NCBI RefSeq assembly: GCF_026339735.1 | Contig: NZ_JAPEQG010000001.1 | Coordinates: 2,356,001 to 2,420,000, forward strand | DNA from: Streptomyces sp. NBC_01669 | GTDB taxonomy: Bacteria; Actinomycetota; Actinomycetes; Streptomycetales; Streptomycetaceae | Reading direction: 5' to 3' | DNA length: 64,000 bases | In this document: positions 27,931-35,411 of the stretch, one piece after another | Layout: each line of letters begins with the position of its first letter | Position numbering within the stretch: the first letter of the stretch is position 1 | Position numbers and translations under genes: made by a program | Notes under the pieces: generated by a model | Databases searched by the model: none | Told to the model about the DNA's origin: nothing | Seen by the model: the letters and a program-made list of their open reading frames with translations, nothing else

Positions 27931-28256
27931 TTGCCTCCTTCATTCTGCTGTCGCGTTTTCTTCGGCCGGTCGCGTACGGCGATGAAACGGGCGATGCCCA
28001 CCGATCCGGTGAACCCGAGGAAGGCGAGCACCAGCATGATCGGGAAGTAGAAGGGGTCGCGGGCGAAGGCGGACTTGGCGCCGAGCCCCGCGATGATGAG
28101 GGCGGCGCAGACATCCAGCGAGATCGCGCGGTCCAGCATCGAGGGGCCGCGCCAGACACGGGTGAGGAGCCCCACTCCGGCGATGACGATCAGCACGACG
28201 GCGGCGGTGAGGAGCGCCCGGTCGACGGTCTCGGGGACGCTCATGAGGTCGTTCAT
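27927..28256 (-). CDS. mnhF: Na+/H+ antiporter subunit F
   Basis: A 109-residue, three-helix protein with the MnhF core RVWRGPSMLDRAISLDV and FPIMLVLAFLGFTGSVGIARF. ATG 28256 overlaps the mnhE stop by 4 nt, and its own stop overlaps mnhG. A start at Met5 (28244) is possible. Confidence 0.9.
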   Translation of the reverse strand: MNDLMSVPETVDRALLTAAVVLIVIAGVGLLTRVWRGPSMLDRAISLDVCAALIIAGLGAKSAFARDPFYFPIMLVLAFLGFTGSVGIARFIAVRDRPKKTRQQNEGGK

Positions 28257-28711
28257 GCGGCAGGGGGCTGTGGCGTCGGCGGGGGTGGCTCGGCGGCGCG
28301 GGCGATCTCGTCGCGGGTGCCGAATGCCCGTACGGTCAGCTCCTCCAGCCGCCAGACCGAGCGCCGGGCCGCATCGAGCGCGGCGGGCCGGTCGGCGTCG
28401 AGGACGTGCAGGAAGACAGTGGCCGTGGCGCGGCGCACCTCGACGACCGATCCACCGGGCACGTTCGACACGGCGACGGCGGTCGCCGCGAGCATCAGGT
28501 CGGAGCGGCAGCGCAGCGGTACGGCGATGACAGCGGCCCGGTGCGGATGGTCGACGAAGATCTGCCGGGTGACCTTCACGCCCGAGGTGTACATGTCGTA
28601 GAGCAGATAGCCGACGAGCAACACGATGCCCCAGGGGTGCAGCCGGAGTCCCAGGTCGACGCGGGGCAGCGGGAAGGCCAGGCAGACGGCCACCGCGACG
28701 AGCACGCCCAT
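28253..28711 (-). CDS. mnhE: Na+/H+ antiporter subunit E, N-terminally truncated
   Basis: A 152-residue frame with the MnhE core (LLYDMYTSGVKVTRQIFVDHP, TVFLHVLDADRPAA). Family members begin about 20-30 residues earlier with a hydrophobic helix. Here the frame continues upstream of ATG 28711 as WVLLWSSLNWANVL back to base 28753, then meets His, Cys and a TGA. Homology therefore stops exactly where the divergent FAD monooxygenase starts. Subunits A-D, normally encoded just upstream, are absent. The product is probably non-functional. Confidence 0.75.
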   Translation of the reverse strand: MGVLVAVAVCLAFPLPRVDLGLRLHPWGIVLLVGYLLYDMYTSGVKVTRQIFVDHPHRAAVIAVPLRCRSDLMLAATAVAVSNVPGGSVVEVRRATATVFLHVLDADRPAALDAARRSVWRLEELTVRAFGTRDEIARAAEPPPPTPQPPAA

Positions 28712-28753
28712 CAGTACATTGGCCCAGTTCAGGCTGGACCAGAGCAGTACCCA

Positions 28754-29887
28754 ATGGCATCACCCCTGCACGTCCTGATTCACGGCGGCGGCATCGGCGG
28801 ACTCACCCTCGCCACCGCCCTCGCCCGGCGCGGTCACACCGTCGAGGTGGCCGAGCTCCGCGACGAGCTGGAGGCCCTCGGTGTCGGCATCATCCAGCCG
28901 TCCAACGCCCTGCACGTCATGCGGGAGATCGGGGTGCTCGACGACTGCCTGAAGGCGGGGTTCGAGTGGGAGATCCTGACCATCTCCGACCCGGCCGGGG
29001 GGACGGTCGCCCGGATACCGCAGCCCCGGATGGGCGACACCCCGTCCAACAACGGCATCCCGCGTCCCGCACTGGCCCAGGTGCTCGGCGCCGCCGCCAC
29101 GGCGGCCGGGGCGACGATCCGCTTCGGTACGACGATCACGGAGCTGGCCGACGACGGCTCCGGTGTGGACGTCACGCTCTCCGACGGCTCCACCGGCCGC
29201 TGGGACCTGGTGGTCGGCTTCGACGGGATCGGCTCGCCGCTGCGGACGCGGCTGTACGGCGACCGCTACACCCCCGAGTACACCGGATTCGCCAACTGGC
29301 GTGTGACGGTGCCCCGTCAGCCGCAGGTGCAGGGTGTGGTGATGGGCGCCGCGGGCAAGGACGCCAAGGCGCTGCTCACCCCGATCACGGACGAACTGAT
29401 GTACCTGGGGGCGGTGTTCGCCGAGGCGGAGGACTTCCGGCCGGACCCGGAGCGGGCGCATGAGCAGCTCGCGGAGCGGCTCTCCGCGTTCTCCGGGCCG
29501 GTCGCCGAGGCGCTCGCCACGGTCACCGACCCGGCTGCCGTGGTGTATTCGCGGATCTCCCAGGTGACGGTCGAGGAGCCGTGGCACGTCGGCCGGGTGG
29601 CCCTGGCCGGTGACGCCGCGCACGCCAGCACCCCGCACATCGCGCAGGGTGCGGCGATGGCTGTCGAGGACGCGGCCGTGCTCGCCGAGTCCCTGGACGG
29701 CGAGGCCGATGTGCCCGCCGCCCTCGCCGCCTGGGAGGGGCGCCGCCGGCCCCGGGCCATGTGGGTGCAGTCCATGTCGCGTGCCGTGCTCAAGCAGGAG
29801 ATGGGCGCCGCGACGACGCCCGAGGAGGACGAGCTGCTGAAGGTCGGCATCCCGGGTGCGGCGCATGTGCTGGTGCAGCCGTACTGA
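28754..29887 (+). CDS. FAD-dependent monooxygenase (PHBH-type)
   Basis: A 377-residue protein with the three flavin motifs of aromatic hydroxylases: GxGxxG-type VLIHGGGIGGLTLATALARRG, DG motif VGFDGIGSPLR, and GD motif VALAGDAAHASTPHIAQGAA. The start ATG directly abuts the mnhE sequence and has no convincing ribosome-binding site. It is convergent with the RidA and acyl-CoA dehydrogenase genes of an aromatic-acid pathway and may hydroxylate an aromatic substrate there. That link is by position only. Confidence 0.87.
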   Translation: MASPLHVLIHGGGIGGLTLATALARRGHTVEVAELRDELEALGVGIIQPSNALHVMREIGVLDDCLKAGFEWEILTISDPAGGTVARIPQPRMGDTPSNNGIPRPALAQVLGAAATAAGATIRFGTTITELADDGSGVDVTLSDGSTGRWDLVVGFDGIGSPLRTRLYGDRYTPEYTGFANWRVTVPRQPQVQGVVMGAAGKDAKALLTPITDELMYLGAVFAEAEDFRPDPERAHEQLAERLSAFSGPVAEALATVTDPAAVVYSRISQVTVEEPWHVGRVALAGDAAHASTPHIAQGAAMAVEDAAVLAESLDGEADVPAALAAWEGRRRPRAMWVQSMSRAVLKQEMGAATTPEEDELLKVGIPGAAHVLVQPY

Positions 29888-29895
29888 TGCGCCTG

Positions 29896-29930
29896 CCGTG
29901 CGGGCGTGGCGCCACGTCACGCCCGCACGG
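29896..29930. terminator. Bidirectional terminator between convergent genes
   Basis: CCGTGCGGGCGTG (29896-29908) and CACGCCCGCACGG (29918-29930) form a perfect 13-bp stem with a 9-nt loop, midway between the monooxygenase and RidA stop codons. Confidence 0.75.
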
Positions 29931-29935
29931 TGTGT

Positions 29936-30337
29936 TCACGGCAGTACGGCGATGCCGTCGAGCTCGACGAGTGCCTGTTCGTCCCAGAGCCTCGCCGCCC
30001 CGATGACTGCCATCGCCGGGTAGTCGCGGCCGGCCAGCCGTTTCCAGATCCGGCCGAGTTCGGGGGCGTGGGCGCGGTAGTCGGCGACATCCGTGGCGTA
30101 GACGGTCACCCGCGCCAGGTCGGCCGGGGAGCCCCCGGCCGCACGCAGCGCGGTGAGCAGATTGGTCAGGGCCGTCGCGAACTGCTCGGGCAGCGTGGCG
30201 CCGATGACCTTGCCGTCCCGGTCGAGGGCGGTCTGCCCGGCCAGGAGGACCAGGCGGCTGCCGGTGGCCGTGACGGCGTGCGAGAAGCCCGTGGGCGGGG
30301 ACAGTTCGGCGGGGTTGATCCGGTGGATCGGGCTCAT
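29936..30337 (-). CDS. RidA-family enamine/imine deaminase
   Basis: A 133-residue RidA/YjgF-fold protein (LVLLAGQTALDRDGKVIG, LARVTVYATDVADYRA, YPAMAVIGAARLWDEQALVELDGIAVL). Family members hydrolyse reactive enamines and imines to ketones plus ammonia. In a pathway that dearomatises 2-aminobenzoyl-CoA, removal of the amino group as an imine is a sensible task. It overlaps the acyl-CoA dehydrogenase stop by 4 nt and is co-translated with it. Confidence 0.9.
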   Translation of the reverse strand: MSPIHRINPAELSPPTGFSHAVTATGSRLVLLAGQTALDRDGKVIGATLPEQFATALTNLLTALRAAGGSPADLARVTVYATDVADYRAHAPELGRIWKRLAGRDYPAMAVIGAARLWDEQALVELDGIAVLP

Positions 30338-31527
30338 ACGGGCGGCTCCTGATTCACGGTCGGCGTCCGGTGCGAATCCGGCGTCCGATGCGCGGGCCCC
30401 GTCGCTGTCTCCGTCGCCGCCGCGTACAGCTCCTTGGCGATGATCGTGCGCTGGACCTCGCTGGCGCCCTCGTAGATCCGCGGGGCACGCACCTCCCGGT
30501 AGAGGTGTTCGAGCAGATGGCCGCGGCGCAGTGCGCGGGCGCCGTGCAGCTGGACCGCCGCGTCGACGACGTACTGCGCCGCCTCGGTGGCGTACAGCTT
30601 CGCCATCGCCGCCCGGCCCGGTACGCCGGGCTCCCCCGCGTCGTACGCCGCCGCGGCCGCGTAGACGAGAAGCCGGGCGGCCTCCGTGCGGGTGGCCATC
30701 TCGGCGACCTGGTGGGAGACGGCCTGCAGCTCCTTCAGCGGACCACCGAACGCGGTGCGTTGCGCGGTGTGGGCGAGGGTCGCGTCGAGGGCGGCGCGGG
30801 CCATGCCGACGGCGAACGCGCCGACGCTGGGACGGAACAGATTGAGGGTGTTCATGGCGACCCCGAAGCCGCGGTCCGGTTCGCCGAGCACATCGTCGGG
30901 CGTGACCGGAACCCCGTCGAGAGCGAGGGCGCCGATCGGGTGCGGGGAGAGCATGTCGAGGGCGGTGCCGGTCAGTCCCGGGCGGTCGGCAGGGACCAGG
31001 AACGCGGTCACGCCGCGGGCTCCGGCGCCTGGTGTCGTACGGGCGAAGACGGTGTAGAAGTCGGCCTCGGGGGCGTTGGAGATCCAGCGCTTCTCACCGG
31101 TCAGCCGCCAGCCGTCCGGGGCTCGCTCGGCCGCCAGGGCGAGCGCAGCGGCGTCGGAGCCGGCGCCGGGCTCACTCAGTGCGAAGGCGGCGACGGCACG
31201 CCCGGCCCGCACCTCGGGAAGCCAGCGCGCCCGGTGGGCCGGGGTACCCGCCTGGACCAACGGGTACGTGCCGAGTCCCTGGAGGGCCAGCGCGGTCTCG
31301 GCCTCCGTGCAGCCGCGGGCGAGGGACTCCCGCAGCAGGCAGAGGTCGAGGGCGCCGGAGGAGAAAAGGCGGTCGAGCAGGCCGAGTTCGCCGAGAGCGG
31401 CGATCAGCGGGCGGTTGACGTGCCCCGGTTCGCCCTTCTCGGCGAGGGGGCGCAGCTCCTGTTCGGCCAGGGCGCGCAGCTCTTCGCACCAGGCGGTCTG
31501 TGCCGGATCGAGTGAGAATGCCGTCAT
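30334..31527 (-). CDS. Acyl-CoA dehydrogenase of the aryl-CoA pathway
   Basis: A 397-residue acyl-CoA dehydrogenase with FAD/substrate motifs FALSEPGAGSDAAALAL and EKRWISNAPEADFYTVFA, and the C-terminal region GARALRRGHLLEHLYREVRAPRIYEGASEVQRTIIAK. The family catalytic Glu corresponds to the E of YEGASEV. It would oxidise a ring-reduced or ring-opened CoA intermediate. It diverges from the aryl-CoA ligase gene across 88 bp. Confidence 0.92.
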   Translation of the reverse strand: MTAFSLDPAQTAWCEELRALAEQELRPLAEKGEPGHVNRPLIAALGELGLLDRLFSSGALDLCLLRESLARGCTEAETALALQGLGTYPLVQAGTPAHRARWLPEVRAGRAVAAFALSEPGAGSDAAALALAAERAPDGWRLTGEKRWISNAPEADFYTVFARTTPGAGARGVTAFLVPADRPGLTGTALDMLSPHPIGALALDGVPVTPDDVLGEPDRGFGVAMNTLNLFRPSVGAFAVGMARAALDATLAHTAQRTAFGGPLKELQAVSHQVAEMATRTEAARLLVYAAAAAYDAGEPGVPGRAAMAKLYATEAAQYVVDAAVQLHGARALRRGHLLEHLYREVRAPRIYEGASEVQRTIIAKELYAAATETATGPAHRTPDSHRTPTVNQEPPV

Positions 31528-31560
31528 ACCGGCGCCTCCCCTGTCCCCTATCGCGAACTA

Positions 31561-31588
31561 TTGACTACCGTCATTCAAACGATACGCT
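31561..31588 (+). promoter_or_regulatory. Candidate promoter of the aryl-CoA ligase/paaX operon
   Basis: TTGACT (31561-31566) and TACGCT (31583-31588) are 16 bp apart in the divergent gap before the ligase gene. The AT-rich stretch is a likely binding site of the PaaX-type regulator encoded downstream. Confidence 0.4.
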
Positions 31589-31615
31589 CCAAGGGCGACA
31601 AGGGGGCGATCCGTT

Positions 31616-33247
31616 ATGGACCCGAAGACCTCAGCGCACCTCGACACCTTTGCCCGGGAACATCTGCCACCACCGGACCAGTGGCCGGAACTGGTCTTCG
31701 ACCTCCCCGAGCTGAACTACCCGGACCGGCTGAACTGTGCCGCCGAGCTCCTCGACGGCACGGTCGCCCGCTTCGGTCCCGACCGCCCCGCCTTCCATAC
31801 GCCCCAGGGATCAGTCTGGAGCTACGGGGAGCTCCAGGACCGGGTCGACCGGATCGCCCATGTCCTGACCGCCGATCTGGGAGTCGTTCCCGGCAACCGG
31901 GTTCTGCTCCGCGGCCCCACCACGCCCCACCTCGCCGCCTGCTGGCTGGCCGTGCTGAAGGCGGGCGCGATCGCGGTGACCGTACTGGCCCAGCAGCGGG
32001 CCCAGGAGCTCGCCACGATCTGTTCGATGGCCCAGGTCGGTCATGCGCTGTGCGACGTCCGGTCGGTCGACGACCTGGTGAAGGCGGGGGTACCGGGGCT
32101 GCGGATCACGGTGTACGGAGGTGACGGCCCCGACGATCTGCTGCACCTGGCCGAGGGGCGGCCGGGACCCTACCGCGCTGTGGACACGGCCGCGGACGAT
32201 GTCGCGCTGATCGCGTTCACCTCGGGCACCACCGGACGTCCCAAGGGCTGCATGCACTTCCACCGCGACGTGCTGGCCATCGCCGACACCTTCTCCCGCC
32301 ACGTCCTGCAGCCCTGTCCCGACGACGTGTTCGCGGGCAGTCCGCCGCTCGGCTTCACCTTCGGACTCGGCGGTCTGGTGGTCTTCCCGCTGCGGGCCGG
32401 GGGGTCGGCTCTGCTGCTGGAACAGGCCGGTCCGAGGCAGCTGCTGCCCGCGCTGGCCGCCCACCGCGTCTCGGTCCTGTTCACCGCACCGACCGCCTAC
32501 CGCGTGATGCTCAACCACCTCGACAAGCACGATCTCGCCGCGCTGCGGCGCTGCGTGTCGGCGGGCGAGAACCTGCCCGTGGCGACCTGGCAGTCCTGGT
32601 ACGAGCGGACCGGCCTGCGCATCATCAACGGCATAGGCGCCACCGAACTGCTGCACATCTTCATCTCCGCCGCCGACGACGTGATCCGCCCCGGCACCAC
32701 CGGGGTTCCCGTGCCCGGCTGGGAGGCGCGCGTGCTGGACCGGGACGGCCGCGCGGTGCCCGACGGGGAGCCGGGGCTGCTCGCCGTCCGCGGCCCGGTC
32801 GGCTGCCGCTATCTCGCCGACATCCGCCAGTCGGAGTACGTACAGCACGGCTGGAACCTCACCGGCGACACGTACACGCGTGACAGCGACGGCTACTTCC
32901 ACTACGTCGCGCGAGCCGACGACATGATCATCTCCTCCGGGTACAACATCGCGGGTCCCGAGGTCGAGGACGCCCTGCTGCGCCATCCCGAGGTCGCCGA
33001 GGTGGCGGTGGTCGGGCATCCGGACGAGCTGCGCGGGCAGATCGTGGTGGCGTACGTGGTGCTGCGCGAGGGCGGCGAAGCGTCGGCCGACGAGCTGCGC
33101 ACACACATGAAGAACGAACTCGCCCCCCACAAATGCCCGCGGGTCATCGAATTCGTGCCGGCGCTCCCCCGGACCGCCACCGGCAAACTGCAGCGGTTCC
33201 GGCTGCGGAGCGACGGAGACCGGACCGGCGGACGGGACCTAGAGTGA
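31616..33247 (+). CDS. Aryl-CoA ligase, 2-aminobenzoate/benzoate type
   Basis: A 543-residue ANL-superfamily enzyme. The ATP loop is LIAFTSGTTGRPKGCMHFH; A5 NGIGATELLHIFIS; A7 LTGDTYTRDSDGYFHYVARADDMI; A10 lysine in PRTATGKLQRF. The C-terminal MHFHRD and ATELLHIF variants are those of benzoate- and 2-aminobenzoate-CoA ligases. It would activate the aromatic acid with ATP and CoA for the fused hydroxylase/reductase encoded at 35398-37680. It is followed after 4 nt by the paaX-like gene. Confidence 0.9.
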   Translation: MDPKTSAHLDTFAREHLPPPDQWPELVFDLPELNYPDRLNCAAELLDGTVARFGPDRPAFHTPQGSVWSYGELQDRVDRIAHVLTADLGVVPGNRVLLRGPTTPHLAACWLAVLKAGAIAVTVLAQQRAQELATICSMAQVGHALCDVRSVDDLVKAGVPGLRITVYGGDGPDDLLHLAEGRPGPYRAVDTAADDVALIAFTSGTTGRPKGCMHFHRDVLAIADTFSRHVLQPCPDDVFAGSPPLGFTFGLGGLVVFPLRAGGSALLLEQAGPRQLLPALAAHRVSVLFTAPTAYRVMLNHLDKHDLAALRRCVSAGENLPVATWQSWYERTGLRIINGIGATELLHIFISAADDVIRPGTTGVPVPGWEARVLDRDGRAVPDGEPGLLAVRGPVGCRYLADIRQSEYVQHGWNLTGDTYTRDSDGYFHYVARADDMIISSGYNIAGPEVEDALLRHPEVAEVAVVGHPDELRGQIVVAYVVLREGGEASADELRTHMKNELAPHKCPRVIEFVPALPRTATGKLQRFRLRSDGDRTGGRDLE

Positions 33248-33251
33248 TCAC

Positions 33252-34079
33252 GTGGCCGAGCAGCACACTCCCAGATCCCTGATCGTCACCCTCTACGGCG
33301 CGTACGGTCGCGCCCCCGGCAATGCACCGCTGCCGGTGGCCGAACTGATCCGGCTGCTGTCCGTCCTCGGTGTCGACCCCCCGTCCGTACGCTCCTCCGT
33401 CTCCCGGCTGAAGCGGCGCGGGCTGCTCGTCCCCGCGCGTACCGTGAGCGGTGCGGCCGGGTACGCGCTGTCGTCCGACGCCCGCCAGCTGCTGGACGAC
33501 GGCGACCGGCGGATCTATGCGCACCCGTCGCCGCCGCTCCAGGACGGCTGGGTGCTCGCCGTCTTCTCCGTACCGGAAGCGGAACGGCACAAGCGGCACC
33601 TGCTGCGCTCGCGGCTGGCCCGGCTCGGCTTCGGCACGGCGGCGCCCGGGGTGTGGATCGCACCCGCCGCGCTGTACGACGAGACTCGGCACACGCTGGA
33701 GCGGCTGGAACTCGCCCCGTATGTGGACCTGTTCCGCGGGGAACACCTCGGCTTCGCCGCGACGCGCGAGTCCGTGGCGCGCTGGTGGGACCTCGACGCG
33801 ATCGCCCGGCTCCACGTGGGCTTCCTGGAGCAGCACGAACCGGTGCTGCGGGCCTGGGAGTCACGCACCGGCGCCCCCGATCCCGAGACCGCCTACCGCG
33901 ACTATCTGGCGGCCCTGGACTCGTGGCGGCAGCTGCCGTACGCCGATCCGGGTCTGCCGGAGGAACTGTTGCCGAAGGAGTGGCCCGGGGGCCGGTCGGC
34001 GGAGGTGTTCGGACTGCTGCACGCCCGGCTGCGGGACGCGGGGGCGGAGTTCGTACGGGGCGGGCCGGGCGGCTCGTAA
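33252..34079 (+). CDS. PaaX-family transcriptional regulator
   Basis: A 275-residue protein of normal PaaX length. The N-terminal winged helix has PRSLIVTLYGAYGR and VDPPSVRSSVSRLKRRGLL; the central and C-terminal PaaX domains include WVLAVFSVPEAERHKRHLLRSRLARLGFG. PaaX repressors respond to aryl-CoA thioesters, so it probably senses the ligase product and derepresses the cluster. GTG start 4 nt after the ligase stop. Confidence 0.92.
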   Translation: MAEQHTPRSLIVTLYGAYGRAPGNAPLPVAELIRLLSVLGVDPPSVRSSVSRLKRRGLLVPARTVSGAAGYALSSDARQLLDDGDRRIYAHPSPPLQDGWVLAVFSVPEAERHKRHLLRSRLARLGFGTAAPGVWIAPAALYDETRHTLERLELAPYVDLFRGEHLGFAATRESVARWWDLDAIARLHVGFLEQHEPVLRAWESRTGAPDPETAYRDYLAALDSWRQLPYADPGLPEELLPKEWPGGRSAEVFGLLHARLRDAGAEFVRGGPGGS

Positions 34080-34119
34080 AACGCGTGCACGGCAAGGACC
34101 CGACTGGCCATCATGGACC

Positions 34120-34956
34120 ATGACCTGGACCTTCACTGACGATGCCGATGTGTTCCTGAACGCGGCCGGTGCGTGGCTGGCCGGTCGGCCCGCCGAGAAC
34201 ACCCTGGTGCTGACCATCGCCGCGACGCTGCGCAGCAGCGGCGCTCAGGCGTACGGCGACGGCGCCCCGGTGCTGGGCTGGTGGCGCGGGCCGGACGGTG
34301 AGGTGGCGGGGACCCTGGTGCAGACCCCGCCGCACCCACCCCTGCTCGGCGTCGTTGCCCCGGAGGCTGTCGGTCCGCTGACCACCGCGTTCCCGCTGAC
34401 CACTGTCAACGCGGACCGGGCCACGGCCGACGCGCTGGCCGCCGAGTGGCCCGGCCACCGGGTCGACAAGGAGCAACGACTTTACCGACTGGGCGAGTTG
34501 ATCCCACCCTCACCCGCGCCGCCGGGCGGCCCCAGGTCCGCGACGACCGCCGACCGGCCTCTCCTGGTTGCCTGGCATCGTGCGTTCGCCGCAGACGTCG
34601 GCCAGCCGAACGCGCGCGCCGAGCGAATGGTGGACGAGCGGACGGCGGCCGGCAGGCTGACGCTCTGGGAGACCGGCGGGGTCCCGGTGTCGATGGCCGG
34701 TGTCTCCTTGCAGGTCGCGGCTTCGGTACGGGTGGCGCCCGTGTACACACCGCCGGAGCACCGGGGCCGCGGGTATGCGGCGGCGGTGACGGCCGAGGTC
34801 AGCCGGGCGGCGCGGGAGGCGGGCTCGGACGAGGTGGTGCTGTTCACGGACCTCGCCAATCCGACCAGCAACGGCGTGTATCAGCGGATCGGGTTCCGGC
34901 CCGTCTCGGACCGGCTGCTGATCAGTGCACAGGGCACCGGCACGGAGGAGAGATGA
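34120..34956 (+). CDS. GNAT-family N-acetyltransferase
   Basis: A 278-residue protein. The C-terminal half is a GNAT domain with acetyl-CoA loop VAPVYTPPEHRGRGYAAA and LFTDLANPTSNGVYQRIGF. The N-terminal half is a degenerate GNAT-like domain, as in many Streptomyces two-domain members. Substrate unknown. It is translationally coupled (ATGA) to the next gene and unrelated to the aryl-CoA pathway around it. Confidence 0.87.
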   Translation: MTWTFTDDADVFLNAAGAWLAGRPAENTLVLTIAATLRSSGAQAYGDGAPVLGWWRGPDGEVAGTLVQTPPHPPLLGVVAPEAVGPLTTAFPLTTVNADRATADALAAEWPGHRVDKEQRLYRLGELIPPSPAPPGGPRSATTADRPLLVAWHRAFAADVGQPNARAERMVDERTAAGRLTLWETGGVPVSMAGVSLQVAASVRVAPVYTPPEHRGRGYAAAVTAEVSRAAREAGSDEVVLFTDLANPTSNGVYQRIGFRPVSDRLLISAQGTGTEER

Positions 34957-35411
34957 CAGAGTCCGGTGAGGTCCGGGAGCCGCTCTGGCTGATCGCCGCG
35001 AATGTGGTGCGCTTCCGGCGGTACGGGGAGGGCGGTCAGGAACTACGGCCCGGCACCAAGTCGTTCCGGGGCGGTTCGAAGGTGTACGTGATCGGTGGCT
35101 ACGGCGGCATGGCGTACGAGGGAGTGACGGTCATCGGTCGGGGTCGGCATACCGGCGCCTGCATCACGATCGATATGGCCACCCGCAATCTGCACTCCTT
35201 CCGGCCGGCCCTGGTCCGCAGCCCCGCGGTTCTCCGCCGGTACGACGAGGCCCCGAGCGGGTGGTACGGGGGCGAGACCCGAGAGGTGTCGGAGGCGATG
35301 GCCACCGTGCTGGCGGACGTGGCACTCGCCGAGAGAACCGAGCACTGGCGCGGCTCCCCGCATCCGGATCCGTGCCGGTGCCACGAGTGCCTCACGCTCA
35401 TCCCAGGGTGA
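34953..35411 (+). CDS. Conserved hypothetical protein with C-terminal CxCxxC
   Basis: A 152-residue protein (MTESGEVREPLWLIAANVV, then a glycine-rich GGSKVYVIGGYGGMAYEG). The C-terminus DPCRCHECLTLIPG carries a three-Cys site that could bind zinc or iron. Coupled to the GNAT gene by a 4-nt overlap; its 3' end overlaps the convergent hydroxylase gene by 14 nt. No assigned function. Confidence 0.75.
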   Translation: MTESGEVREPLWLIAANVVRFRRYGEGGQELRPGTKSFRGGSKVYVIGGYGGMAYEGVTVIGRGRHTGACITIDMATRNLHSFRPALVRSPAVLRRYDEAPSGWYGGETREVSEAMATVLADVALAERTEHWRGSPHPDPCRCHECLTLIPG

